A stretch of DNA of 6,850 nt from assembly GCA_030754315.1 (NCBI GenBank), contig JASMAO010000130.1:1-6850 (forward strand), given 5' to 3'. How positions within the stretch are numbered: the stretch's first letter is position 1; every line of letters starts with the position of its first letter. Of this stretch, positions 1 through 5,117 are shown piece by piece. Source of the stretch: SAR202 cluster bacterium. GTDB lineage: Bacteria; Chloroflexota; Dehalococcoidia; Lucifugimonadales; JASMAO01. Under the pieces are notes generated by a model. That model was given only the letters and a program-made list of their open reading frames with translations, was not told the DNA's origin and made no database searches. Both the position numbers and the translations under genes were made by a program.

Positions 1-27
1 GAAACCCTATTAACAGTGAATCCATAT

Positions 28-150
28 TTAAACCCGCTCGTTGAATCTTTCTTTTGCGCTTTGAAACTCTACCATCATACATAGACAAGCAATGGCTGAG
101 TCAAGAAGCACATACCCCAGAAACTTGAGAAAAGTGCCTCCTCTAGTCAT
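28..150 (-). CDS. possible 40-residue single-pass membrane miniprotein
   Basis: I do not recognise this protein. The frame encodes 40 residues starting MTRGG and ending FNERV, with a TAA stop. Residues about 7-29 (FLKFLGYVLL through ACLCMMVEF) are mostly hydrophobic, with K9 and D17 inside, and could form one membrane helix; the last ten residues are charged. Support for a real gene: the ATG lies 16 bases after the yvcK stop on the same strand, and a GAGGA Shine-Dalgarno motif sits 7 bases before it, which is ideal spacing. The frame extends upstream to another ATG at 228, but that start lies inside yvcK and is less likely. If real, it would be the third gene of the gatB-yvcK unit. No function can be assigned. 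It could also be a chance short frame in a 3' untranslated region. Confidence 0.4.
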   Translation of the reverse strand: MTRGGTFLKFLGYVLLDSAIACLCMMVEFQSAKERFNERV

Positions 151-157
151 TTTTCTA

Positions 158-162
158 TCCTC
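158..162 (-). promoter_or_regulatory. ribosome-binding site for the putative 40-residue ORF
   Basis: The minus-strand reading is GAGGA, followed by 7 bases (mostly A) and then ATG at 150. It lies in the short gap after the yvcK stop codon, where a downstream gene's ribosome-binding site would be expected. It favours the ATG at 150 over the in-frame ATG at 228. Confidence 0.45.
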
Positions 163-166
163 GCAT

Positions 167-1495
167 CTAGGATCGGATGATAGGACGAGTTGTTTTTTTA
201 CGTGACCCTGACTTGTGACTGTTTTCATAGACCTCCATTACAAATCTAGCTAATTTTTCGGAATCGTGACGGACTGAATGTTCTGGATCAGCGAGATCCG
301 CTAGCATAAAACTTGCATGTGGAGAGCGTCGCCCGTCATCCGCCACGAGTCCACTTAAAAAGGGCTTACCCAGATCGTCCCGAGTCAGATCATTGGCCAA
401 GACATAGTCTACGATCCCGGTTAACGTGTGGTCCTGTATGGCTCGAAGGTGGTCAGCTATGGAATAACCGTCTGTCTCCCCTCTTTCGATTGCAACATTA
501 CAAATATACATGGTTGCCGCGTCAGCGTTTGTAATCGCGCTAGCAACACCTTTGACTAATAAATTTGGGAGTATGCTTGTGTATAGGCTGCCAGGTCCAA
601 TCAAGATGAGTTGAGCATCGTTGATCGCTTCAACAACCGGCCCGTAAGGCGTGGCATCTTCTGGCTCGATCATTACTCTAATAATACGACCTCCTGTTCC
701 CCTAATGGATGATTCTCCTCGCAAGATAACGCCATCATCCATCTCAGCTGAGATCATAAGGCTGTCCATTGTAGCCGGTAGAATTTGGCCGTGAACCGCT
801 AAAACACGGCTCGATTCGTGGAGCGCCCGTTCAAAGCTACCGGTAACGTTGGTCATAGCCGCAATAAATAGGTTCCCAAAACTATGGCCCTCAAGGCCTT
901 CACCCTGATCAAATCTATACTGGAACAACTCAGCAACTATCGGCTCAGAATCGGACATTGCGACGATACAATTACGAAAATCGCCTGGTGGTAGAACACC
1001 TAATTCACGTCGCAATCTACCGGAACTACCGCCATCGTCACCTACGGTCACAATAGCAGAGAGATTGTCTGTATAAGCCTTTAGGCCACGTAGAAGTACA
1101 GATAGGCCCGTCCCACCACCAACAACCACGATCCGGGGACCCCTCCCACGTGATCTACGAGTATATATGGTATCCGCAAGGGAGTTGATACTTGCAGAAT
1201 TAAAAAGTACAGGCCCCATGGAACGGTACAATCCGTAAATACCAAGCAGCACAGTTACAATCCCTATCACTGCGACTATAGTGCCTTCAAGATAGTACGG
1301 AAAATATGAGGGTGGTCTTAGGTCAAAAGCTCGGCGCAAAATAAAAGCGCTTCCAACCGACAAAAACGCTATGCCAGTCGCGCCTAGCAGGATCCAGCGT
1401 TTGATGCCTACCCCAGGATAAATGAGCTTAAATATCCCGCTCTTAAAAATAGGCCGCGACTCCGGGTCCCGATGACGGTTTTTAGTATCCATCAT
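167..1495 (-). CDS. yvcK: YvcK/CofD-like family protein with N-terminal membrane anchor
   Basis: Member of the YvcK (UPF0052, gluconeogenesis factor) family, structurally related to CofD. In Bacillus, Listeria and mycobacteria such proteins bind UDP-GlcNAc-type sugars and are needed for cell-wall homeostasis and growth on gluconeogenic carbon; they are not known to be CofD transferases. The cytosolic core starts near residue 120. It shows the glycine-rich loop GGGTGLS (126-132), GDDGGSSGRLR (152-162), GHSFGNLF (203-210) and GPGSLYTSILPNL (300-312). Ahead of it are two predicted membrane helices (about 34-56 and 70-90), making 442 residues against roughly 300-320 for soluble homologues. The tail (428-442) is basic. 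Two adjacent ATGs (1495 and 1492) can serve as start; I use the first. It overlaps the 3' end of gatB by 14 bases and has only a distant GGAG, so translation is probably coupled to gatB. The family call is very secure; the physiological role here is inferred. Confidence 0.95.
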   Translation of the reverse strand: MMDTKNRHRDPESRPIFKSGIFKLIYPGVGIKRWILLGATGIAFLSVGSAFILRRAFDLRPPSYFPYYLEGTIVAVIGIVTVLLGIYGLYRSMGPVLFNSASINSLADTIYTRRSRGRGPRIVVVGGGTGLSVLLRGLKAYTDNLSAIVTVGDDGGSSGRLRRELGVLPPGDFRNCIVAMSDSEPIVAELFQYRFDQGEGLEGHSFGNLFIAAMTNVTGSFERALHESSRVLAVHGQILPATMDSLMISAEMDDGVILRGESSIRGTGGRIIRVMIEPEDATPYGPVVEAINDAQLILIGPGSLYTSILPNLLVKGVASAITNADAATMYICNVAIERGETDGYSIADHLRAIQDHTLTGIVDYVLANDLTRDDLGKPFLSGLVADDGRRSPHASFMLADLADPEHSVRHDSEKLARFVMEVYENSHKSGSRKKTTRPIIRS

Positions 1496-2966
1496 CTTGC
1501 TTAATCCGCTCCAATTCCTCCGTTAGAAGTTCTGTAACCACACTAGGGTTCGCCTTTCCACGAGTTGTTTTCATTATTTGGCCAACAAGATAGCGGAGAG
1601 CTGTATCTTTACCTCCTAAGTAGTCCGCAACTGTGTTTGGATTTTCCAAAACAGCCTGGGTTACGACCGGCTGTAGAGAGTCAACATCGCCAAGCTGAAC
1701 AAGTCCATCTCTTTCAGCTATATCCTTAGGCGCATTTCCTGTCTCGAACATCAATTCAAATACATTTCTCGCCATCGTAGTACTGAGAGTACCTCCATCC
1801 ACAAGGTCAATCAGTTCTGATAAATACTCAGGCCTAATCTTCACTGTCTCAATATTCTGGTCTGTTTCTTTGAGAAGCCTGGTCATCTCTCCTAGCATCC
1901 AGTTGCCTGCACTCTTGGCCCGTCTTTTGAGATCCTTGCCTAGAAATTTGTTAGATTCGACAACCAATTCGAAATAGTCAGCGAAAAACTTTGACGAAGT
2001 GAGAAGGCGTGCATCATAGATAGAAAGGCCATAATCAGTAACAAAGCGATTGTTTCGAGCTTCAGGAAGTTCTGGAAGTTGACAACGTATCTCGTCTACT
2101 AAAGAGGCGCCTATCTTCAACGGGGGCAGATCGGGATCAGGGAAATAGCGGTAGTCCGACTCCCCCTCTTTGGACCTCTGCGACTCTGTTATCTGTTTAC
2201 CTTCATTCCATCCTCTGGTCTCCTGGACTATTGCTCTTCCCTCCTCAACAAGTTTGATTTGCCTATTTTGTTCGTATTCCAATGCATTGAAAACGGAACG
2301 GAAGCTGTTCATATTTTTTACTTCGACCTTACGGCCTAGTCTGGTTTCACCTTTCTTTCTAACACTTACGTTGGCGTCACACCTAAAGCTGCCTTCTTCC
2401 ATATTGGCCCTGCTTGCGCCTATATATCTGAGAATGGATCGTAATGAAATCAAGTAAGCCCGAGCCTCATCAGGCGTTCGCATGTCTGGTTCGCTAACAG
2501 TCTCCATCAATGGAACTCCAGCCCGGTTCACATCCAATAGACTGTACGGCTGTCCGTTTTTAGAACGGTGCAGCAGCCTTGCGACGTCCTCTTCGAGATG
2601 CACTCTGTTAATCCGAACCACTTTATCACCATTTTCGGTTCGTATCCTGAGTGTTCCATTAGAAGCAATAGGCATATCATATTGGGAAATCTGGTACCCC
2701 TTCATAAGATCTGGATAAGGGTAGTTTTTACGATCAAATTTTGTATCCTCTGCAATCGTGCAACCCACAGACAATCCCGTTGCGATCACAAGCTCTACTG
2801 CACGGCGATTGACCACCGGCAAAACACCTGGCTGGGCCATACAAATTTCACAAACCACCGTGTTCGGAGGCGCGTGTTGGTAGTCAGCGCTGCAGGCACA
2901 AAACATCTTGCTGTTGGTAAGAAGTTGTGCATGTACCTCCAAACCTATTACAGTCTCGTATTCCAT
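1482..2966 (-). CDS. gatB: Asp/Glu-tRNA(Asn/Gln) amidotransferase subunit B
   Basis: GatB is the kinase/tRNA-recognition subunit of the GatCAB amidotransferase. With GatA and GatC it converts Glu-tRNA(Gln) and/or Asp-tRNA(Asn) to the amidated form, using ammonia from glutamine. Visible motifs: GLEVHAQL (8-15); a CxC...CxxC cysteine set (C23, C25, C39, C42) matching the zinc-binding version of the family; KNYPYPD (80-86); HLEEDVARLLH (123-133); DVNRAGVPL (145-153); EGSFRCDANVSVR (191-203); EVKNMNSF (215-222); and YRYFPDPDLPPL (272-283). The C-terminal part carries the helical and YqeY-like tRNA-binding region. The protein is 494 residues, a normal full length. I chose ATG at 2966 because the protein then begins MEYETVIGLE as usual and a TAAGGT motif precedes it. 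An in-frame GTG at 2987 would add seven residues without a good ribosome-binding site. gatA and gatC are not in the window. Confidence 0.97.
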   Translation of the reverse strand: MEYETVIGLEVHAQLLTNSKMFCACSADYQHAPPNTVVCEICMAQPGVLPVVNRRAVELVIATGLSVGCTIAEDTKFDRKNYPYPDLMKGYQISQYDMPIASNGTLRIRTENGDKVVRINRVHLEEDVARLLHRSKNGQPYSLLDVNRAGVPLMETVSEPDMRTPDEARAYLISLRSILRYIGASRANMEEGSFRCDANVSVRKKGETRLGRKVEVKNMNSFRSVFNALEYEQNRQIKLVEEGRAIVQETRGWNEGKQITESQRSKEGESDYRYFPDPDLPPLKIGASLVDEIRCQLPELPEARNNRFVTDYGLSIYDARLLTSSKFFADYFELVVESNKFLGKDLKRRAKSAGNWMLGEMTRLLKETDQNIETVKIRPEYLSELIDLVDGGTLSTTMARNVFELMFETGNAPKDIAERDGLVQLGDVDSLQPVVTQAVLENPNTVADYLGGKDTALRYLVGQIMKTTRGKANPSVVTELLTEELERIKQDDGY

Positions 2967-2970
2967 AAGA

Positions 2971-2976
2971 ACCTTA
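2971..2976 (-). promoter_or_regulatory. ribosome-binding site for gatB
   Basis: The minus-strand reading is TAAGGT, ending 4 bases before the ATG at 2966 (AAGG core 5 bases away). It is a moderate match to the Shine-Dalgarno consensus, and it is the reason for preferring this ATG over the GTG at 2987, which has no such motif upstream. Confidence 0.5.
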
Positions 2977-3006
2977 GACCACCCCACCTGTGTAGATAAT
3001 CATAGA

Positions 3007-3136
3007 GCCACTTGTGTCCTCTTAATGAGTATAAATCGTGCCAAAGTGGGTGACAACTAATTTCAATACCATTCAAACTTCACTACTAAGTACAAAGTCT
3101 TACTAAACTCAATTAAGTTATCACGAAGTAAGTGGC
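3007..3136. repeat. three copies of an AAGTGG(C/G) motif around the gatB promoter
   Basis: GCCACTT at 3007-3013 is the inverse of AAGTGGC at 3130-3136, an exact 7-base inverted pair. A third copy, AAGTGGG, lies at 3044-3050 inside the spacer of the gatB promoter. Thus one copy lies just downstream of the predicted gatB start point, one sits between -35 and -10, and one is about 75 bases upstream of the -35 box. This placement could suit a repressor operator, but each copy is short and no regulator is known. Confidence 0.25.
3028..3056 (-). promoter_or_regulatory. sigma-70 type promoter for gatB-yvcK
   Basis: On the minus strand the -35 box is TTGTCA (3056-3051, five of six matches to TTGACA) and the -10 box is TATACT (3033-3028, five of six matches to TATAAT). 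They are separated by exactly 17 bases (3050-3034). Transcription would start near 3021, giving a leader of about 55 bases before the gatB ATG. Orientation, spacing and box quality all fit. No transcript data are available, so this stays a prediction. Confidence 0.75.
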
Positions 3137-3145
3137 AACTCTGAG

Positions 3146-3166
3146 CAACCCCTGAGCGAGAGGTTG
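3146..3166. repeat. inverted repeat (8-base arms, one mismatch)
   Basis: The arms 3146-3153 (CAACCCCT) and 3159-3166 (AGAGGTTG) pair at seven of eight positions around a 5-base loop, GAGCG. No T-run follows on either strand, so it does not look like an intrinsic terminator. It lies upstream of, and touches the -35 box of, the candidate sirC promoter. It could therefore be a protein-binding site on DNA rather than an RNA structure of the sirC transcript. Confidence 0.4.
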
Positions 3167-3193
3167 GCCCGACATTACACATACTGATACAAT
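3164..3193 (+). promoter_or_regulatory. candidate promoter for the sirC-hemC-cobA/hemD-hemB operon
   Basis: A possible -35 box TTGGCC (3164-3169, four of six matches) is followed after 18 bases by the -10 box TACAAT (3188-3193, five of six matches). The -10 is directly preceded by TGA (3185-3187), an extended -10 arrangement that can offset a weak -35. Transcription would begin near 3200, leaving a leader of about 200 bases before the sirC start. It is clearly weaker than the gatB promoter, and other start points in this region cannot be excluded. Confidence 0.4.
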
Positions 3194-3200
3194 CCAGTGG

Positions 3201-3263
3201 AACCGGCCTCCGACTTAATCTGGTTGGTGATAATAGGAATCCTCCCATTGGCTGAGCACCAAT
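3201..3263 (+). promoter_or_regulatory. leader segment with competing stem pairings
   Basis: Three pairings share bases. AACCGG (3201-3206) can pair with CTGGTT (3220-3225), with one G-U. TTGGTG (3224-3229) pairs perfectly with CACCAA (3257-3262). ATTGG (3247-3251) pairs perfectly with CCAAT (3259-3263). The middle pairing excludes both others, the topology of a two-state RNA switch. The stems are only five or six base pairs, so chance is a serious alternative. If transcribed from the candidate promoter, they lie at the 5' end of the sirC leader. Confidence 0.3.
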
Positions 3264-3273
3264 TTGATGGAAA

Positions 3274-3310
3274 AGGGCAATGAAATGGCTATTAAGATCT
3301 CCATTGCCTT
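3274..3310 (+). repeat. 9-bp stem-loop in the sirC leader
   Basis: The arms 3274-3282 (AGGGCAATG) and 3302-3310 (CATTGCCTT) pair along all nine positions, with one G-U, around a 19-base loop. It is the longest uninterrupted stem in the intergenic region. The bases after it (AGAAGTAATC) contain no T-run, so it is not a standard intrinsic terminator. It may be a leader structure or a DNA inverted repeat. Confidence 0.4.
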
Positions 3311-3356
3311 AGAAGTAATCGCGCGTGTAAACCTCTCCCTAACCCACGTCGCCTCA

Positions 3357-3399
3357 GCTTTCAATAAACCGATGGTCCGTTCCAGCAGCTAGGAAAAGC
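3357..3399 (+). promoter_or_regulatory. sirC ribosome-binding site with possible sequestering stem
   Basis: AGGA (3391-3394) lies 6 bases before the TTG start at 3401, a good ribosome-binding site that supports the unusual start codon. The stretch GCTTTC (3357-3362) can pair with G3393 and 3395-3399 (AAAGC), leaving A3394 bulged. That would bury part of the Shine-Dalgarno sequence in a stem closing a 30-base loop. The ribosome-binding site itself is well supported; the sequestering stem is short and speculative. Confidence 0.45.
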
Positions 3400-3400
3400 A

Positions 3401-4150
3401 TTGCCCGCTTATTATCCTGTCTTTCTAGACCTACGCCACCGTAAATGCATTGTGATTGGTGGCAACAATACGAGTGAAGAAAAAGTGCTCCGCTTGCTTG
3501 ATTTCGGCGCCGTGGTGGAGATAATCAGCCCAGATATCACCCCCGGTTTACGTAAAATCGAAGATGGCAAAACACTTACTTGGACCCAACGCACTTACAA
3601 GGCTGGAGACCTTGCTGGCGCCTTTATTGCCATTGTGGCTGACACCACGAGTTCTGAAATTAATCAGTCCGCCTCGGAGGAAGCACGGCAGCGCAATATC
3701 CCTTTAAATGTTGTAGACCTAACGCAGCTTTGTACCTGGATAGCGCCTGCAATCGTGAAAAAGGGGGACATCATAATAGCCGCATCTACGGGCGGGTCAA
3801 GTCCTGCTTTGGCCCGAAAGTTGAGAGAGCAATTGGAACGTGGATCAAACCTCCTTTCTAGACATGAAGTAATGGACTTCGCTGATCTTGCTCCCTTCCT
3901 TGCCGAGGCTCGCCGCGAATTGGGACGACGTGGAATCAAACTAAACGCAGATCATTGGCAAGCCTGCATGACAGATGACCTTGTTGATCTCGTCAAGTCC
4001 GGTAACCACATCAAGGTTAAGGAAACACTGTTGGACTCTCTGTTAGAAGGAGCAGATTGTAATTGCAAAAATGGGTCCTGTCTTAAGTATGATGAACTCA
4101 CCCAAGATGTGCTTCTTCCAATCAACCGTCCACCTGATGCCGTAACCTAA
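3401..4150 (+). CDS. sirC: precorrin-2 dehydrogenase (siroheme synthase N-terminal type)
   Basis: NAD-dependent oxidation of precorrin-2 to sirohydrochlorin, on the siroheme branch; some relatives (Met8p, CysG) also insert iron. The Rossmann fold starts after YYPVFLDLRHRKC with VIGGN (18-22), then an acidic strand end at E40. NVVDLTQLC (103-111) contains D106, which aligns with the catalytic Asp of CysG (NVVD). STGGSSPALARKLREQLE (129-146) is the family signature before the helical dimerisation region. The usual GGGxVAxRK loop is changed to GGNNTSEEK. After about residue 217 comes a tail absent from standard family members, with cysteines C220, C222 and C227. The protein is 249 residues. The start is TTG; an in-frame stop at 3365 and the lack of any ATG or GTG between leave no better choice, and AGGA precedes it correctly. 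It is the first gene of the plus-strand operon, and hemC follows after 16 bases. Family call secure; whether it also chelates iron is unknown. Confidence 0.93.
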   Translation: MPAYYPVFLDLRHRKCIVIGGNNTSEEKVLRLLDFGAVVEIISPDITPGLRKIEDGKTLTWTQRTYKAGDLAGAFIAIVADTTSSEINQSASEEARQRNIPLNVVDLTQLCTWIAPAIVKKGDIIIAASTGGSSPALARKLREQLERGSNLLSRHEVMDFADLAPFLAEARRELGRRGIKLNADHWQACMTDDLVDLVKSGNHIKVKETLLDSLLEGADCNCKNGSCLKYDELTQDVLLPINRPPDAVT

Positions 4151-4166
4151 CCCCCTAAGCGCCATT

Positions 4167-5102
4167 ATGCCATCACCACGCCAGTTTCGTATCGGATCTC
4201 GTAAGAGTCCTCTTTCTATAAAACAGACCAGTGCAATTCTCACAAACCTCCAACAGAAATCACCAAACATCAACTTCGAAATTGTACCTATGAGTACCGG
4301 AGGGGATAGAAACAAGGATGCCCCACTACTAAGCCTTGGTAGAGGTACGTTTGTTAAGGAAATCGAACTTGGATTGTTGAACGGCGACATAGACATAGCT
4401 GTCCACAGCGCCAAGGACCTGCCTCCGGATATCCCTGATGGACTTACAATAGCCGCTACAACAGAGAGGGTCGATCCGAGGGATGCGCTGATCTCTCAAA
4501 ATGCATTGTCCTTCAAAGAGCTCCCTGTCCGGGCAAGAATCGGTACCAGCAGCCCGAGACGAAGAGCACAAGTCTTAGCCATGCGGTCCGACCTTGATGT
4601 CTTGCCCATAAGAGGTAACGTGGGTACTCGCATCGACAGAGTACGCAGTGACGCCTACGATGCAGTAGTATTAGCTGCCGCCGGTCTTATAAGACTCGGA
4701 ATGGGCCATAACATTACTGAGTTCATGGATCCAGAGATCTGCACACCGGAAGTAGGTCAGGGTACGCTAGCTATTGAGGCTCGTTCAGACGACACAGACG
4801 TTTTGGAATTGCTCAACGAAATAAACCACGATCTTACGATTAAAATGCTTCGTGCCGAGCGCGCTTTTCTATTAGCGCTAGAGGGAGGATGCACTGTTCC
4901 TGTGACAGCATTCGCACGAATGGAAAACGGGGACATGAACATAGACGCTATGGCTGCTCTGCCGGACGGAAGCCGCATTTTTCGTACGAAATCGATTGGT
5001 GATTTTAATGATCCAGAAGGAACTGGGCGGAGCGTGGCATGCAAACTTCTGAACGCTGGTGCCCAAAAAATAATCGATTTAGGATCAACCAAAGGCAAGT
5101 AA
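4167..5102 (+). CDS. hemC: hydroxymethylbilane synthase (porphobilinogen deaminase)
   Basis: Cytosolic enzyme that polymerises four porphobilinogen molecules into the linear tetrapyrrole hydroxymethylbilane, using a covalently bound dipyrromethane cofactor. The 311-residue protein is full length. Seen: RIGSRKSPLS at 8-17; GRGTFVKEIE (58-67) after the lid segment; VHSAKDLP (79-86), whose D84 matches the catalytic Asp of E. coli HemC; GTSSPRRRAQ (126-135); RGNVGTRIDR (149-158); and LEGGCTVPV (238-246), whose C242 is the cofactor-attachment cysteine and falls at the E. coli number. No essential residue appears missing. The ATG has no clear Shine-Dalgarno motif, so translation may depend on coupling with sirC 16 bases upstream. 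The stop is TAA followed at once by another TAA. Its product feeds the HemD half of the next gene. Confidence 0.97.
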   Translation: MPSPRQFRIGSRKSPLSIKQTSAILTNLQQKSPNINFEIVPMSTGGDRNKDAPLLSLGRGTFVKEIELGLLNGDIDIAVHSAKDLPPDIPDGLTIAATTERVDPRDALISQNALSFKELPVRARIGTSSPRRRAQVLAMRSDLDVLPIRGNVGTRIDRVRSDAYDAVVLAAAGLIRLGMGHNITEFMDPEICTPEVGQGTLAIEARSDDTDVLELLNEINHDLTIKMLRAERAFLLALEGGCTVPVTAFARMENGDMNIDAMAALPDGSRIFRTKSIGDFNDPEGTGRSVACKLLNAGAQKIIDLGSTKGK

Positions 5103-5117
5103 TAAACGGCATTCTTG

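Larger units (their letters stand above)
2967..3400. other. divergent intergenic region between gatB and sirC
   Basis: No protein-coding gene is convincing in this stretch of about 430 bases. From left to right it holds the gatB ribosome-binding site and promoter (2971-3056), an A/T-rich stretch without clear signals (about 3057-3128), a hairpin-forming repeat (3146-3166), a candidate plus-strand promoter (3164-3193), a set of inverted repeats that could fold in the sirC leader (3201-3310), and the sirC ribosome-binding site (3391-3394). I looked for a tRNA (TTC-loop motif, CCA end) and for complete known riboswitch cores, and found none that held up. The separation is longer than needed for two simple promoters, which suggests added regulation on the sirC side. 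Confidence 0.8.

Noticed and set aside
1..166. Intrinsic terminator after yvcK
   Set aside because: I found no G/C-rich hairpin followed by a T-run on the minus strand here, so the transcript may continue past the window start.
151..228. Longer start (ATG at 228) for the miniprotein
   Set aside because: It would lie inside the yvcK coding end with no good ribosome-binding site. The ATG at 150 has GAGGA at ideal spacing.
2967..2987. GTG start adding seven residues to GatB
   Set aside because: No ribosome-binding site upstream, and the family normally begins close to the YExVIGLEVHxQL motif, which fits ATG at 2966.
2568..2999. 143-codon plus-strand frame opposite the start of gatB
   Set aside because: Antisense to conserved gatB sequence and to its ribosome-binding site, with no family signature.
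2974..3003. Nine-codon leader frame (MIIYTGGVV) ahead of gatB
   Set aside because: No suitable ribosome-binding site, and its composition does not suggest an attenuator peptide (no run of Gln, Asn, Glu or Asp codons).
3063..3248. 61-codon minus-strand frame in the intergenic region
   Set aside because: No Shine-Dalgarno motif before its ATG and no recognisable domain. It covers the promoter and inverted repeats and is the kind of short frame expected by chance.
3140..3270. tRNA or other known small RNA gene in the intergenic region
   Set aside because: The hairpins do not assemble into a cloverleaf, no T-loop consensus or CCA end is present, and no SRP, 6S or RNase P signature was recognised.
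5115..5117. TTG as start of cobA-hemD
   Set aside because: It sits directly before an ATG in the same frame; the ATG is the more likely initiator, and neither has a strong ribosome-binding site.
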